Shown here: positions 52,810 to 59,080 of the stretch, in pieces
Layout: each line of letters opens with the position of its first letter
Numbering within the stretch: the stretch's first letter is position 1
Source: DATBFG01 sp036558645
Lineage (GTDB): Bacteria > Acidobacteriota > Terriglobia > Terriglobales > Acidobacteriaceae
Reading direction: 5' to 3'
Assembly (NCBI GenBank): GCA_036558645.1
Contig: DATBFG010000092.1
Span: 1-59,080 of the forward strand
DNA length: 59,080 nt
Notes under the pieces: model-generated
The model's database searches: none
Told to the model about the DNA's origin: nothing
Seen by the model: only the letters and a program-made list of their open reading frames with translations
Made by a program: the position numbers and the translations under genes

Positions 52810-52829
52810 GCGTCGAGTCGAATCCAATA

Positions 52830-52861
52830 GCCGCAGCCGCGCAGGCTGCGGCCTTATTTTT
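52830..52861 (+). terminator. Rho-independent terminator after the histone-like gene
   Basis: GCCGCAGCC (52830-52838) and GGCTGCGGC (52844-52852) form a nine-base stem with a short loop, followed by CTTATTTTT. Confidence 0.9.
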
Positions 52862-52875
52862 GGGAAACTACCGGC

Positions 52876-53094
52876 CTACTTCTTGTTCTGCACGGTTGCT
52901 AGGCACTTGCCGTAGAGCTCCAGGAGAGATGCCGCGTACTCCTCTGGCTTCGATGCCGATCCGGTGCCTTGAAATCCTACTCCGGTCGAACTGGTCCGGC
53001 CATATCCCGTTGTCATTGCTACGAATTTCATAAGGTCCAGAGCTATGTCTTCATTGCGGCGTGCGCCAGCGGTGATTCCGGGAACTTCGTCCAC
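52876..53094 (-). CDS. Small hypothetical protein
   Basis: A 72-residue soluble protein from GTG 53094. The frame opens at 53106, but GGAGG lies five bases before this GTG, which decides the start. MDEVPGITAG leads into helical ALDLMKFVAMTTGYGR, SSTGVGFQGTG and a helix ending LLELYGKCLATVQ. I do not recognise the family. The clear ribosome binding site and its convergent placement between terminator and ankyrin gene favour a real gene, but composition alone is not decisive. Confidence 0.55.
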   Translation of the reverse strand: MDEVPGITAGARRNEDIALDLMKFVAMTTGYGRTSSTGVGFQGTGSASKPEEYAASLLELYGKCLATVQNKK

Positions 53095-53211
53095 GAGTGC
53101 CTCCATAAAACAACGAATTCAGAATGAGTTCAGACTTCTATCAAGAAGATTACCAAAATTCCGGGCGGTGAAGTTTGAAGTGTCTTCTGATCTCGCCGTC
53201 GGCGCCAAGGC

Positions 53212-53862
53212 TCAGGCCAGCAATTCGGCTAAGGCTTTGTGACCGTTCTTTTCCGCCAGAGCGCTGGCTGTGATCCCCTCATCATTCATGAGTTTCCGAT
53301 CAGCGCCATGTTTTAGAAGAAGTTCGGCAATTTCCCGGTCGCCATGTTGCGCCGCGGCATGTAGTGATGTCCATCCTCCTTGTTGCCGGGCATTTGCGGG
53401 CGCACCATGATCAAGCAAGGCCCGGACGACAGCCACGTTTCGCGCGGCAGCAGCGCTATGCAATGGCATCACTCGCATCGAATTCTGCGCAACGGCGGCA
53501 ACATCCGCTCCGCGTTCAAGCAGAAGGACAGCCGCGGCTTCACGTGCGAAGAAACAGGCGAAGTGCAGCGCCGTGAAACCGTCAGCGGAGTAGCTCGAGA
53601 TCGACGCCGGACTCTCATCGAGCAGAAGACGAAGACGGCTGACATCACCTGTTGCCGCCGACTCAAACAAATTGAGGTCAGGATGGACTGCAGCAAGAAG
53701 TTTTAGCGCCTCGGCTTGGTGGTGATAAAGCGCCAGCATGATCGCCGACACTCCTTGCTCGTTGGCGGCAGCAGCTAACGACGGATCCTTTGCCAGGAGC
53801 GCTCGGAGTTCGTCCGCCTTGCCGGATTGAACAGCGGCGATGATGCGTGACCGATCGTCCAT
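53212..53862 (-). CDS. Ankyrin repeat protein
   Basis: A 216-residue soluble protein of about five ankyrin repeats. Clear units are DGFTALHFACFFAREAAAVLLLERGADV (about 95-122), MPLHSAAAARNVAVVRALLDHGAP (about 131-155), GWTSLHAAAQHGDREIAELLLKHGAD (about 159-184) and EGITASALAEKNGHKALAELL. Ankyrin repeats mediate protein-protein contacts; no signal peptide or extra domain is visible. AAGGAG precedes ATG 53862. It is divergent from a MarR-family gene with a palindromic operator between them, so the MarR protein probably controls it. Confidence 0.88.
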   Translation of the reverse strand: MDDRSRIIAAVQSGKADELRALLAKDPSLAAAANEQGVSAIMLALYHHQAEALKLLAAVHPDLNLFESAATGDVSRLRLLLDESPASISSYSADGFTALHFACFFAREAAAVLLLERGADVAAVAQNSMRVMPLHSAAAARNVAVVRALLDHGAPANARQQGGWTSLHAAAQHGDREIAELLLKHGADRKLMNDEGITASALAEKNGHKALAELLA

Positions 53863-53883
53863 TTTGATTCTCCTTCGATATTT

Positions 53884-53898
53884 GTTAGCATAGCTAAC
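53884..53898. promoter_or_regulatory. Palindromic operator between ankyrin and MarR genes
   Basis: GTTAGC-ATA-GCTAAC is a perfect inverted repeat in the 73-base divergent gap. TATAAT at 53903-53908 (plus strand) is a likely -10 for the MarR gene, so the operator would overlap its promoter. The cognate regulator is probably the MarR protein at 53936. Confidence 0.65.
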
Positions 53899-53935
53899 GA
53901 ATTATAATAATCCGAAGAACCTTGTCAAGTGGCAA

Positions 53936-54427
53936 ATGATCCGTGGGAAGATGGAGAGGATGCCGGATTCCGCCGGAACGCCAAAACTAGCAGCGCACAG
54001 GGTCGAGGGGATTGCGAATGATTTGCACTCAGCGGCTATCCATCTGCTGCGGCGCGTGCGCAAGCAGGACACGAAAACGGGCGAAGGTCCGGCCCGGCTT
54101 TCGGCGCTTTCGGTCTTGGTGTTCGCCGGTCCCATGACTTTGGGCGAGTTAGCAACTGCGGAACAGGTTCGGCCTCCTACGATGACGCGAATCGTGGCCG
54201 CGCTCGAAAGTCGAGGCCTTGCCGAAAAAGTTCGCGATTCGGAAGATGCTCGACGGGTGAAGATTCATGCTACTCAGAAAGGCTCTGCGCTGCTGAAGCG
54301 CGGACGCAAACTGAGGGTGGCATACCTGGCGCATCAACTGCGTAAGCTCAGCGATTCTGAATTGATGACCTTGGGCGAAGGGATTTCGGTGCTGGAGCGA
54401 GTACTGGGGAATTGGGGAAGATCCTGA
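53936..54427 (+). CDS. MarR-family transcriptional regulator
   Basis: A 163-residue regulator: an N-terminal dimer helix (RVEGIANDLHSAAIHLLRRVRKQD), a winged helix with LSALSVLVFAGPMTLGELATAEQVRPPTMTRIVAALESRGLAEKVRDSEDARRVKIHATQKG, and C-terminal helices. MarR dimers are repressors released by phenolic or oxidative signals. Three in-frame ATGs compete: 53936, 53951 (GGGAAG just ahead) and 53960; family length fits any. It is divergent from the ankyrin gene over a shared palindrome, the classic MarR layout. The ligand is unknown. Confidence 0.85.
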   Translation: MIRGKMERMPDSAGTPKLAAHRVEGIANDLHSAAIHLLRRVRKQDTKTGEGPARLSALSVLVFAGPMTLGELATAEQVRPPTMTRIVAALESRGLAEKVRDSEDARRVKIHATQKGSALLKRGRKLRVAYLAHQLRKLSDSELMTLGEGISVLERVLGNWGRS

Positions 54428-54465
54428 AGTTCTTTTGTGGCGTGAGATCTCGCGGACAGCCTTAA

Positions 54466-55182
54466 TCAGGCTTCCATCCCAACATGACAGATCCTCCCGA
54501 TGAGGTAGTCCAGGCCTGACTTTCCTTCTTCAATGGGCAGGATTTCTACAGGATAAGCGGAATTATGCGGACGTAGAACGAGGTTGTGCCCTGTTTCCTC
54601 GACATACGTCAGGCTACAAGCGCCATCCTTGCATACAGCGTAGATGTTCGCTCCGCCTTTGCGATAGGGCTTGAAAGAATTGTAGTGACGATCGATCAGC
54701 GCTGTGGCACCCGGCAAGAGTCGCGGATACATACTCATTCCTTCTCGGGCGTCGGCCTTGACGGCGACGAAACGTTCCCAATGATCGCGGGGCCTTCCCA
54801 TTTCGGCACGCATTTTACGCAGAAAAGACTTCTTGAACTTCAAGATCTCCTTCACGTGCATTTCCATGATCCGCGGATGGCTGGCCGCAACGGGCCCCTC
54901 GACAACAAGGATGCTTTCGAACTCATCTTCGCTAGGTGGAACAATGCTGGCACGCTTGTTAATTTCTGCCGGATCGAGCAGATCGAGAACCGAAAGGCGT
55001 TGCACGCTCAGGATTTTGTCGATGCTTTCAACGCTGAGCCCCCGCTTGCGGTTCAGGAAATTTGAGATGTGGGCCTGTTTGAAGCCGGTCTGGTTCGCCA
55101 AGTCAACCCCGGTAAGCTCGCCGTCTGTGATGCGATTGAGTATCGTCTTGCGCAGGTTTTCCAGAAGGGCGCGCACTTTCAT
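54466..55182 (-). CDS. XRE/LexA-CI-like regulator, apparently lacking the catalytic lysine
   Basis: A 238-residue protein. Residues 1-70 hold a helix-turn-helix (TGVDLANQTGFKQAHISNFLNRKRGLSVESIDKIL), and residues 140-220 a peptidase S24-like domain. Ser150 in MSMYPRLLPGATALID aligns with the LexA/CI serine (SM-x-P-x-L-x-PGD-type word). At the lysine position (V-K-R-L in relatives) the text is S-L-T-Y-V, about residues 190-194, so autocleavage appears lost. It may instead be a ligand- or dimer-controlled phage-type repressor. A palindrome at 55205 lies just before its start. It marks the left edge of a phage-like tract. Confidence 0.8.
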   Translation of the reverse strand: MKVRALLENLRKTILNRITDGELTGVDLANQTGFKQAHISNFLNRKRGLSVESIDKILSVQRLSVLDLLDPAEINKRASIVPPSEDEFESILVVEGPVAASHPRIMEMHVKEILKFKKSFLRKMRAEMGRPRDHWERFVAVKADAREGMSMYPRLLPGATALIDRHYNSFKPYRKGGANIYAVCKDGACSLTYVEETGHNLVLRPHNSAYPVEILPIEEGKSGLDYLIGRICHVGMEA

Positions 55183-55204
55183 GTGCGAAGCATATCACCT
55201 TGCC

Positions 55205-55221
55205 TATAGCTATAAGCTATA
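55205..55221 (-). promoter_or_regulatory. Palindromic operator upstream of the CI/LexA-like gene
   Basis: TATAGCT-ATA-AGCTATA is a perfect inverted repeat 23 bases before the gene's ATG. AT-rich text on both sides could hold a -10. Autoregulation is likely. Confidence 0.6.
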
Positions 55222-55329
55222 CACTCTATAACTTGCTCATCACGCGGTGATTATATTTCTTGACCGTCTCCTCAAGCTAGCCATAGGATGAAATCCATTT
55301 CATAACTCCAATTTATTTAGGAATTTTCG

Positions 55330-55545
55330 ATGCAATCTCATTCCCCAACTCAAGAGAAGGGAGATAACTTCGCGGAATTTCGCCGTAAAGTTCAGTCCGC
55401 GGAAGTTCTCTCCACAGCCGTGGAGCGCCTGTTGCAGTCACTCCATTTCACGGGCCGGGTCAGCGTCGTCCTGCAGAATGGCCGTGTCCTGAAGTCTGGT
55501 TACGAGGAAGGTTATTTTCGTCAGAGAACGGAGGCTGCCATATAG
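55330..55545 (+). CDS. Small hypothetical protein
   Basis: A 71-residue soluble protein. A charged helix (NFAEFRRKVQSAEVLSTAVERLLQSL) is followed by VSVVLQNGRVLKSGYEEGYF. The family was not recognised. AGGA sits nine bases before ATG 55330, and a terminator follows after 80 bases, so it appears to be a single transcription unit divergent from the CI/LexA-like regulator, the place where such regulators often control an early phage gene. The function is unknown. Confidence 0.6.
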   Translation: MQSHSPTQEKGDNFAEFRRKVQSAEVLSTAVERLLQSLHFTGRVSVVLQNGRVLKSGYEEGYFRQRTEAAI

Positions 55546-55626
55546 GCTCGCCTTTGAATACTTCGTCGAAGATTAAATCACGCAACGCTAACTAAATAAA
55601 GCAAGCAGGCCATCGTAAGAGAAACG

Positions 55627-55664
55627 AGCCCTGTGACCGAGCAATCGGCGCAGGGCTTTTTTTT
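55627..55664 (+). terminator. Rho-independent terminator
   Basis: AGCCCTG (55627-55633) and CAGGGCT (55651-55657), with an inner CCGA/TCGG stem, followed by eight T. Confidence 0.9.
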
Positions 55665-55700
55665 GCATTCATACCAGGTTCAAACGTGGAGGTCATCATT

Positions 55701-55949
55701 ATGGAAATTATAGAAGTTGACGAAGTCGAAATTGTCGAACTCGAACTGAAGTATTGCGAGCGCTGCGGCGCCCTATCGCTGCGTCCGCAAGGTAGCGAAC
55801 AGGTCTATTGCCGGGCATGCGCCATCAGGATGCTGGATTTGCCGATCCCACGGAAATCCCGCGGATACCGGCGCCTGCCGTTGAGTCGCGACTCCCGCCA
55901 TGAACAGTCTCGGCACGAAGTTGTTGCCCTCGAAGGAGGCCGGGCATGA
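55701..55949 (+). CDS. Small zinc-ribbon-type protein
   Basis: An 82-residue protein from ATG 55701, preceded by GGAGGT at seven bases; an upstream GTG at 55686 belongs to that ribosome binding region. An acidic start (EIIEVDEVEIVELELK) is followed by C-E-R-C-G and C-R-A-C, two C-x-x-C pairs 16 residues apart, a zinc-ribbon pattern, and a basic Arg-rich tail. It may bind nucleic acid or polymerase. Its stop overlaps the next ATG (55946-55949), so the two are co-translated. Confidence 0.72.
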   Translation: MEIIEVDEVEIVELELKYCERCGALSLRPQGSEQVYCRACAIRMLDLPIPRKSRGYRRLPLSRDSRHEQSRHEVVALEGGRA

Positions 55950-56548
55950 ACGCAACGTTCATCTCATACGTCGAAGCAGTTGCAGACACGGAGACCCCCG
56001 GCGGGACTGACTATCAGAGACAAGGTGCTCAACAGAGCGCGCCGAAGGCAAAGAGAGGGGACGCAGACCGGGCGGAGCTACGTCGGGAGATCGAAGATCC
56101 GAGCCCATGGCTTTACCGAGACCGCAGCATTGCTTTGCTAAAACGTTTCGTAAGACTCGCGGTCGAGATCGGACGGTTGCCATCTTTACTGGGACGGGAG
56201 TTCTTTCGCACCCGCGTCACTTCTTACAGTACATCCACATTCGAGGATTCCGTTATTTTCGTCTACGACGTAGAACAGAGCCTGGAAAAGCTGGATCCCT
56301 TCGAGCAGGCGCTAATCAGGACGATTGTTCTTGAAGAGTACTCACAGCGGGAAGCGGCAAAAGTCCTGAACTGTCCTCTGCGCACGGTGGAGCGCATGTT
56401 TCCCGAGGCACTCGATCGTCTCAGCGAAGTGTTCCTCGATGGAGGAATTCTTATTCCGCTTGCCGACAACGTCGTAGCCAGGAAAAAACCGTGTCAAGGG
56501 GTCAGAAATACTAAAATCGGCTCAAGTCATTACAATCATGCCAAATAA
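55946..56548 (+). CDS. Sigma-70 region 4-like / phage-type transcription factor
   Basis: A 200-residue protein. The recognisable part is DVEQSLEKLDPFEQALIRTIVLEEYSQREAAKVLNCPLRTVERMFPEALDRLSEVF (about 110-170), a helix-turn-helix as in sigma region 4 or ArpU/RinA-like phage late regulators. No region 2 is seen, so it is not a complete sigma factor. The N-terminal 60 residues look disordered. It may activate phage-type late genes. Translationally coupled to the zinc-ribbon gene; AAAGGAGG-like text (GGAGGCCGGGC) precedes its ATG. Confidence 0.72.
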   Translation: MNATFISYVEAVADTETPGGTDYQRQGAQQSAPKAKRGDADRAELRREIEDPSPWLYRDRSIALLKRFVRLAVEIGRLPSLLGREFFRTRVTSYSTSTFEDSVIFVYDVEQSLEKLDPFEQALIRTIVLEEYSQREAAKVLNCPLRTVERMFPEALDRLSEVFLDGGILIPLADNVVARKKPCQGVRNTKIGSSHYNHAK

Positions 56549-56638
56549 AAATTCATAAAAGTTGGCGGGTTTACCCTGCGCAGTTTGGTATTCTGAAAAT
56601 AAGAGTAGAGAAAAATCAATTAGGCATCATATGAGTTC

Positions 56639-56664
56639 AGGGGCGCACTCGGGAGTGTGCCCCT
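56639..56664 (+). other. Eleven-base hairpin before 56687 gene
   Basis: AGGGGCGCACT (56639-56649) pairs with AGTGTGCCCCT (56654-56664), including one G-T pair, around CGGG. The T-tract after it is weak (ATTGTTTT), so it may be a weak terminator or a leader structure. Confidence 0.5.
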
Positions 56665-56686
56665 ATTGTTTTGGGAGAAGCCGTTG

Positions 56687-57073
56687 ATGGGCGAGAGCGA
56701 GCCATCCGAAAAAGGTGCGAAGACCACACCCGCGGGCAAGGATGAAGATCAGGTGCGCGAAGCGCGCAGTCTCCTCAGTCCAGTCGATCCTGATCTCGTT
56801 AGGGATGAGATTGCGCAGCTGGTGGGCAATGAAGCTTTTAGGATGATCCTGAGCACGATCGAGCAGGTTCACAACGGGCACTACGCCGCCATGAAAGTAT
56901 TGTTTCAGCTGGCAGGTCTGTATCCGATCCCAAAGAAGTCCGAGAAGGGCGAAAGCCTCGATTTGGCCAAGACGCTTTTGGACCGTATGGGCTTGAATAG
57001 CGCTTCTGTGTCCGATGATGGTTCGGAAGGATCGGAAGGGCAAACCGAGCCGGTTGCGGCTCCAGTAAAATAG
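56687..57073 (+). CDS. Hypothetical protein in phage-like tract
   Basis: A 128-residue protein from ATG 56687 (GGGAG upstream; the frame is open to 56657). A charged disordered N-terminus precedes a helical region (VDPDLVRDEIAQLVGNEAFRMILSTIEQVHNGHYAAMKVLFQLAGLY) and a tail with KTLLDRMGL. I do not recognise a family. Position and helical size are compatible with a small phage adaptor or terminase-small-like protein, but nothing in the residues proves it. It lies 31 bases before the phosphatase gene. Confidence 0.6.
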   Translation: MGESEPSEKGAKTTPAGKDEDQVREARSLLSPVDPDLVRDEIAQLVGNEAFRMILSTIEQVHNGHYAAMKVLFQLAGLYPIPKKSEKGESLDLAKTLLDRMGLNSASVSDDGSEGSEGQTEPVAAPVK

Positions 57074-57104
57074 AAACGAACACTAGGCGGCGAACGGACT
57101 CTGG

Positions 57105-57569
57105 ATGGATATCACATGGGTGACCGGACGGATCGCAGTTGGCGGCGGGATCTGGACGGCGGAAAACATGAGCGACGTGGCAGAAGCCGGCGTGACGCAC
57201 ATCATCGACATGCAAATTGAATTCGATGACACGGCTCTGGCGAAGCCGTTCGGCATTAAAGTCCTCTGGAATGCGGTGGACGACGACTTTCTTCCGAAGC
57301 CGCCCGCCGTCTTCCAGCGAGGCGTGGACTTCGCTCACAATGCTCTGGACGAAGAAAGCACCAAGCTGTTCGTACATTGCGCGGCAGGCGTGCACCGGGC
57401 TCCGATGATGACGCTGGCGATTTTGTGTTCACTCGGTTGGGAACTCGACGATGCTATTGACCTGATCGAGAGCAAGCGGCCAGTGGCGGATTTCGCGGAC
57501 GTTTATGTTCGCAGCGTCGAGAATTTTCTCGAACAGCAGACGAAGGAATCCGGAACTCGCCGCGGCTGA
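57105..57569 (+). CDS. Dual-specificity protein phosphatase-like protein
   Basis: A 154-residue dual-specificity (cysteine) phosphatase: WVTGRIAVGGGIW opening, VTHIIDMQIEF, general-acid candidates Asp59-61 (AVDDDF), and the P-loop VHCAAGVHRAPMM with Cys92 and Arg98 (HC-x5-R). This small form is close to phage, archaeal and eukaryotic DSPs and would remove phosphate from Tyr/Ser/Thr, or possibly from RNA 5' ends or phosphoinositides. ATG 57105 has only a weak ribosome binding site (GGCGG). The neighbours are a helical hypothetical protein and a tail-fibre-like secreted protein. Confidence 0.85.
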   Translation: MDITWVTGRIAVGGGIWTAENMSDVAEAGVTHIIDMQIEFDDTALAKPFGIKVLWNAVDDDFLPKPPAVFQRGVDFAHNALDEESTKLFVHCAAGVHRAPMMTLAILCSLGWELDDAIDLIESKRPVADFADVYVRSVENFLEQQTKESGTRRG

Positions 57570-57726
57570 GCACCGGATTCATCACCACGAGATTTTTAAT
57601 CCAAGTTCATTTCACGTTTCCGAGGCGTCCTGCGTTTGTGGACGAACGCATAGATCTGTGTTCGTGGGCTTTGGGCCCGGCGTCTGTTTCATGAGCATTC
57701 AAGAGGTTTTGCAAATCGGAGGAGTT

Positions 57727-59080
57727 ATGTTCGACGTTTGCCGCCAAGCCAGGCGGCTTTTCTGTTTTGCGGCGATGGTATCCGCGCTCCAGATCGCCAC
57801 GTATGCGGCGACGCTGCCCATGACGACCGTCGGCGACACCGTCTATCGAGCTGACGGCCGACCAGCCGGTGGATCCCTGCTGATCTCCTGGCCAACGTTT
57901 ACGACCGCGAACGGAGCCGCAGTGGCCGCGGGTAACAAGAGTGTCACACTCGGACCTCAGGGCGTACTAGCGGTCGATCTCACTCCGAACATCGGGGCAA
58001 CTCCGGCAAACACCTATTACACGGTGATCTTTCAGCTCGACGACGGAACAGTACGCACCGAGTACTGGAGTGTTCCCACAACCTCTCCAGCAAACCTCGC
58101 CAGCGTGCGTGCCACGTTAGGTGCCAATTCGTCGGCAGCCCAGATGGCATCGCGGCAATATGTCGACATCGCGCTGTCGGGGAAGGCAAACGATGCCTTA
58201 GTCGTACACGTGACCGGGAATGAAACGATCACGGGCATGAAGCAGTTCGCATCTCCCTTGACTGTGCCAGTGCCGGTGCAGCCGAACGATGCCGCGAACA
58301 AGGCGTACGTCGACGGGGTGGTGAACAATACCGGCAGTGGCTCCTACGTAAATAAGAACGGCGACACCATGACTGGGCCTCTGTCGTTGTCTGGAGATCC
58401 CAGCGCGAGTAATCAGGCCACGACCAAGCATTACGTTGACAATGGCCTATCCGCGAAGGCAAATCTCGTTGCGGGAATTGTCCCCCCCGCGCAGCTTGGA
58501 AGCGGCACAGCTGATAACAGTCTTTGCCTTAAGGGCGACTCGAGTTGGGGACCTTGCGGGACGAGCAGCAACGCGGTGTCGATTCAAAACGTGGCAGTTG
58601 ATTCAACTGCGCCCTCTGATAACCAGGTCATTACTTACGAAGCATCCAGCGGAAAGTACAAGCCAAAACAAGGTGGCGGTATCACCGCTGGAATGCAGGC
58701 ATTGAAGTACGCCACGGATTTCGCCTGGACACAGTCTCCCTCGTCCGACTTGAGCACAGTAGGAGCAAAGGCGGTGACGCTGGCCGGCTGTGGCCCGGGA
58801 GTAAAAGCGTCGGAACCCGAGTACTACGTCTACATCGCTGGAACCGGAACCGCGGAAGCAGTAAAGGTCACTGGTGGCACCTGCAACGGAGATGGACAGC
58901 CCGGAACATTGCAGTTCACCACAGCCAATACGCATTCCTCGGGCTATACGATCTCGAGCGCCTCCAGCGGGCTGCAGGAGGCACTGATTGCTGCGCGCAT
59001 GGTGCCGACAAATCCTACAGGCAGCGCACAAGCGGGCAAAGTGATTGCGCCGCCGAACGAGTTTCGTGCGTATGCGCGCG
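57727..59080 (+). CDS. Secreted protein with phage tail-fibre-type repeats (runs off window end)
   Basis: Open for 451 codons from ATG 57727 to the window edge, without a stop. GGAGGAG lies three to five bases upstream. A signal-like hydrophobic segment (LFCFAAMVSALQIATYAA) is followed by a beta-rich domain (TTVGDTVYRADGRPAGG), then two tail-fibre repeats: ITGMKQFASPL...NDAANKAYVDG and KNGDTMTGPLSLSGDP...ATTKHYVDN, as in phage and pyocin fibres. Later text (YYVYIAGTGTAEAVKVTGG, FTTANTHSSGYTISSASSGLQEAL) resembles the linker that precedes pectate-lyase-type beta-helices in acidobacterial and phage proteins. It is probably a trimeric, surface or host-binding fibre. The C-terminus is not visible. 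Confidence 0.85.
   Translation, partial: MFDVCRQARRLFCFAAMVSALQIATYAATLPMTTVGDTVYRADGRPAGGSLLISWPTFTTANGAAVAAGNKSVTLGPQGVLAVDLTPNIGATPANTYYTVIFQLDDGTVRTEYWSVPTTSPANLASVRATLGANSSAAQMASRQYVDIALSGKANDALVVHVTGNETITGMKQFASPLTVPVPVQPNDAANKAYVDGVVNNTGSGSYVNKNGDTMTGPLSLSGDPSASNQATTKHYVDNGLSAKANLVAGIVPPAQLGSGTADNSLCLKGDSSWGPCGTSSNAVSIQNVAVDSTAPSDNQVITYEASSGKYKPKQGGGITAGMQALKYATDFAWTQSPSSDLSTVGAKAVTLAGCGPGVKASEPEYYVYIAGTGTAEAVKVTGGTCNGDGQPGTLQFTTANTHSSGYTISSASSGLQEALIAARMVPTNPTGSAQAGKVIAPPNEFRAYAR

Noticed and set aside
54466..57073. Complete prophage
   Set aside because: No integrase, att site, capsid or terminase is visible in the window; only a phage-like control region and a fibre-like protein can be supported.

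Overview
The window reads as a chromosomal segment of an Acidobacteriota bacterium, most likely Terriglobia near Candidatus Koribacter or Sulfotelmatobacter. That placement is inference from gene content and style: large FG-GAP proteins, a DUF5818-type secreted protein, paired alkaline-phosphatase-superfamily enzymes, BamA/Skp/TonB-C genes showing a Gram-negative envelope, and moderately GC-rich DNA with repeat-filled gaps. I saw no rRNA, tRNA or CRISPR array.

Layout. 1-7470: the 5' end of a pirin gene (minus), a sugar MFS transporter, glycogen phosphorylase, and a three-gene proton-translocating transhydrogenase operon. 7603-15341: a sulfatase-fold protein with TPRs (minus), then a plus-strand cluster of two paralogous membrane-attached phosphodiesterase-type enzymes, a 69-residue protein and an unrecognised three-TM protein, facing a DUF4097-type exported protein. 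15473-22045: a PhoB/PhoR pair with PhoU, a DUF5818 secreted protein, and an NtrB/NtrC-type pair. 22158-25327: MltG, a LolA/LolB-like lipoprotein and an FtsX-type permease. 25389-29967: the translation block rplM-rpsI-rpsB-tsf-pyrH-frr, whose gaps hold short palindromic repeats.

30062-33751: a GbsR/MarR-type repressor with a near-identical palindrome in its own promoter and in front of a five-gene, start-stop-coupled operon (two small membrane proteins, a YndJ-like protein, a Rossmann epimerase/dehydratase-like protein and a DCC thiol-disulfide protein). This is the best candidate in the window for an undescribed functional unit. 33826-43407: a molybdopterin oxidoreductase, BamA, Skp, a TonB C-terminal protein, alanine racemase and an alpha/beta hydrolase. 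43433-49720: three FG-GAP/VCBS paralogues, two tandem and full-length on minus and one divergent and truncated on plus. 49755-54427: a palindromic repeat, a 58-residue metallothionein that general ORF finding would miss, an MltD-type LysM transglycosylase, a Lys/Ala-rich histone-like protein, a small hypothetical protein, and a divergent ankyrin/MarR pair with an operator between them.

54466-59080: an accessory, phage-flavoured tract: a CI/LexA-like regulator that appears to lack the catalytic lysine, its candidate operator, several small proteins including a zinc ribbon and a sigma-region-4-like protein, a dual-specificity phosphatase, and the start of a secreted protein with phage tail-fibre-type repeats that runs off the end. 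All product names come from reading motifs and family resemblance; no search was run.
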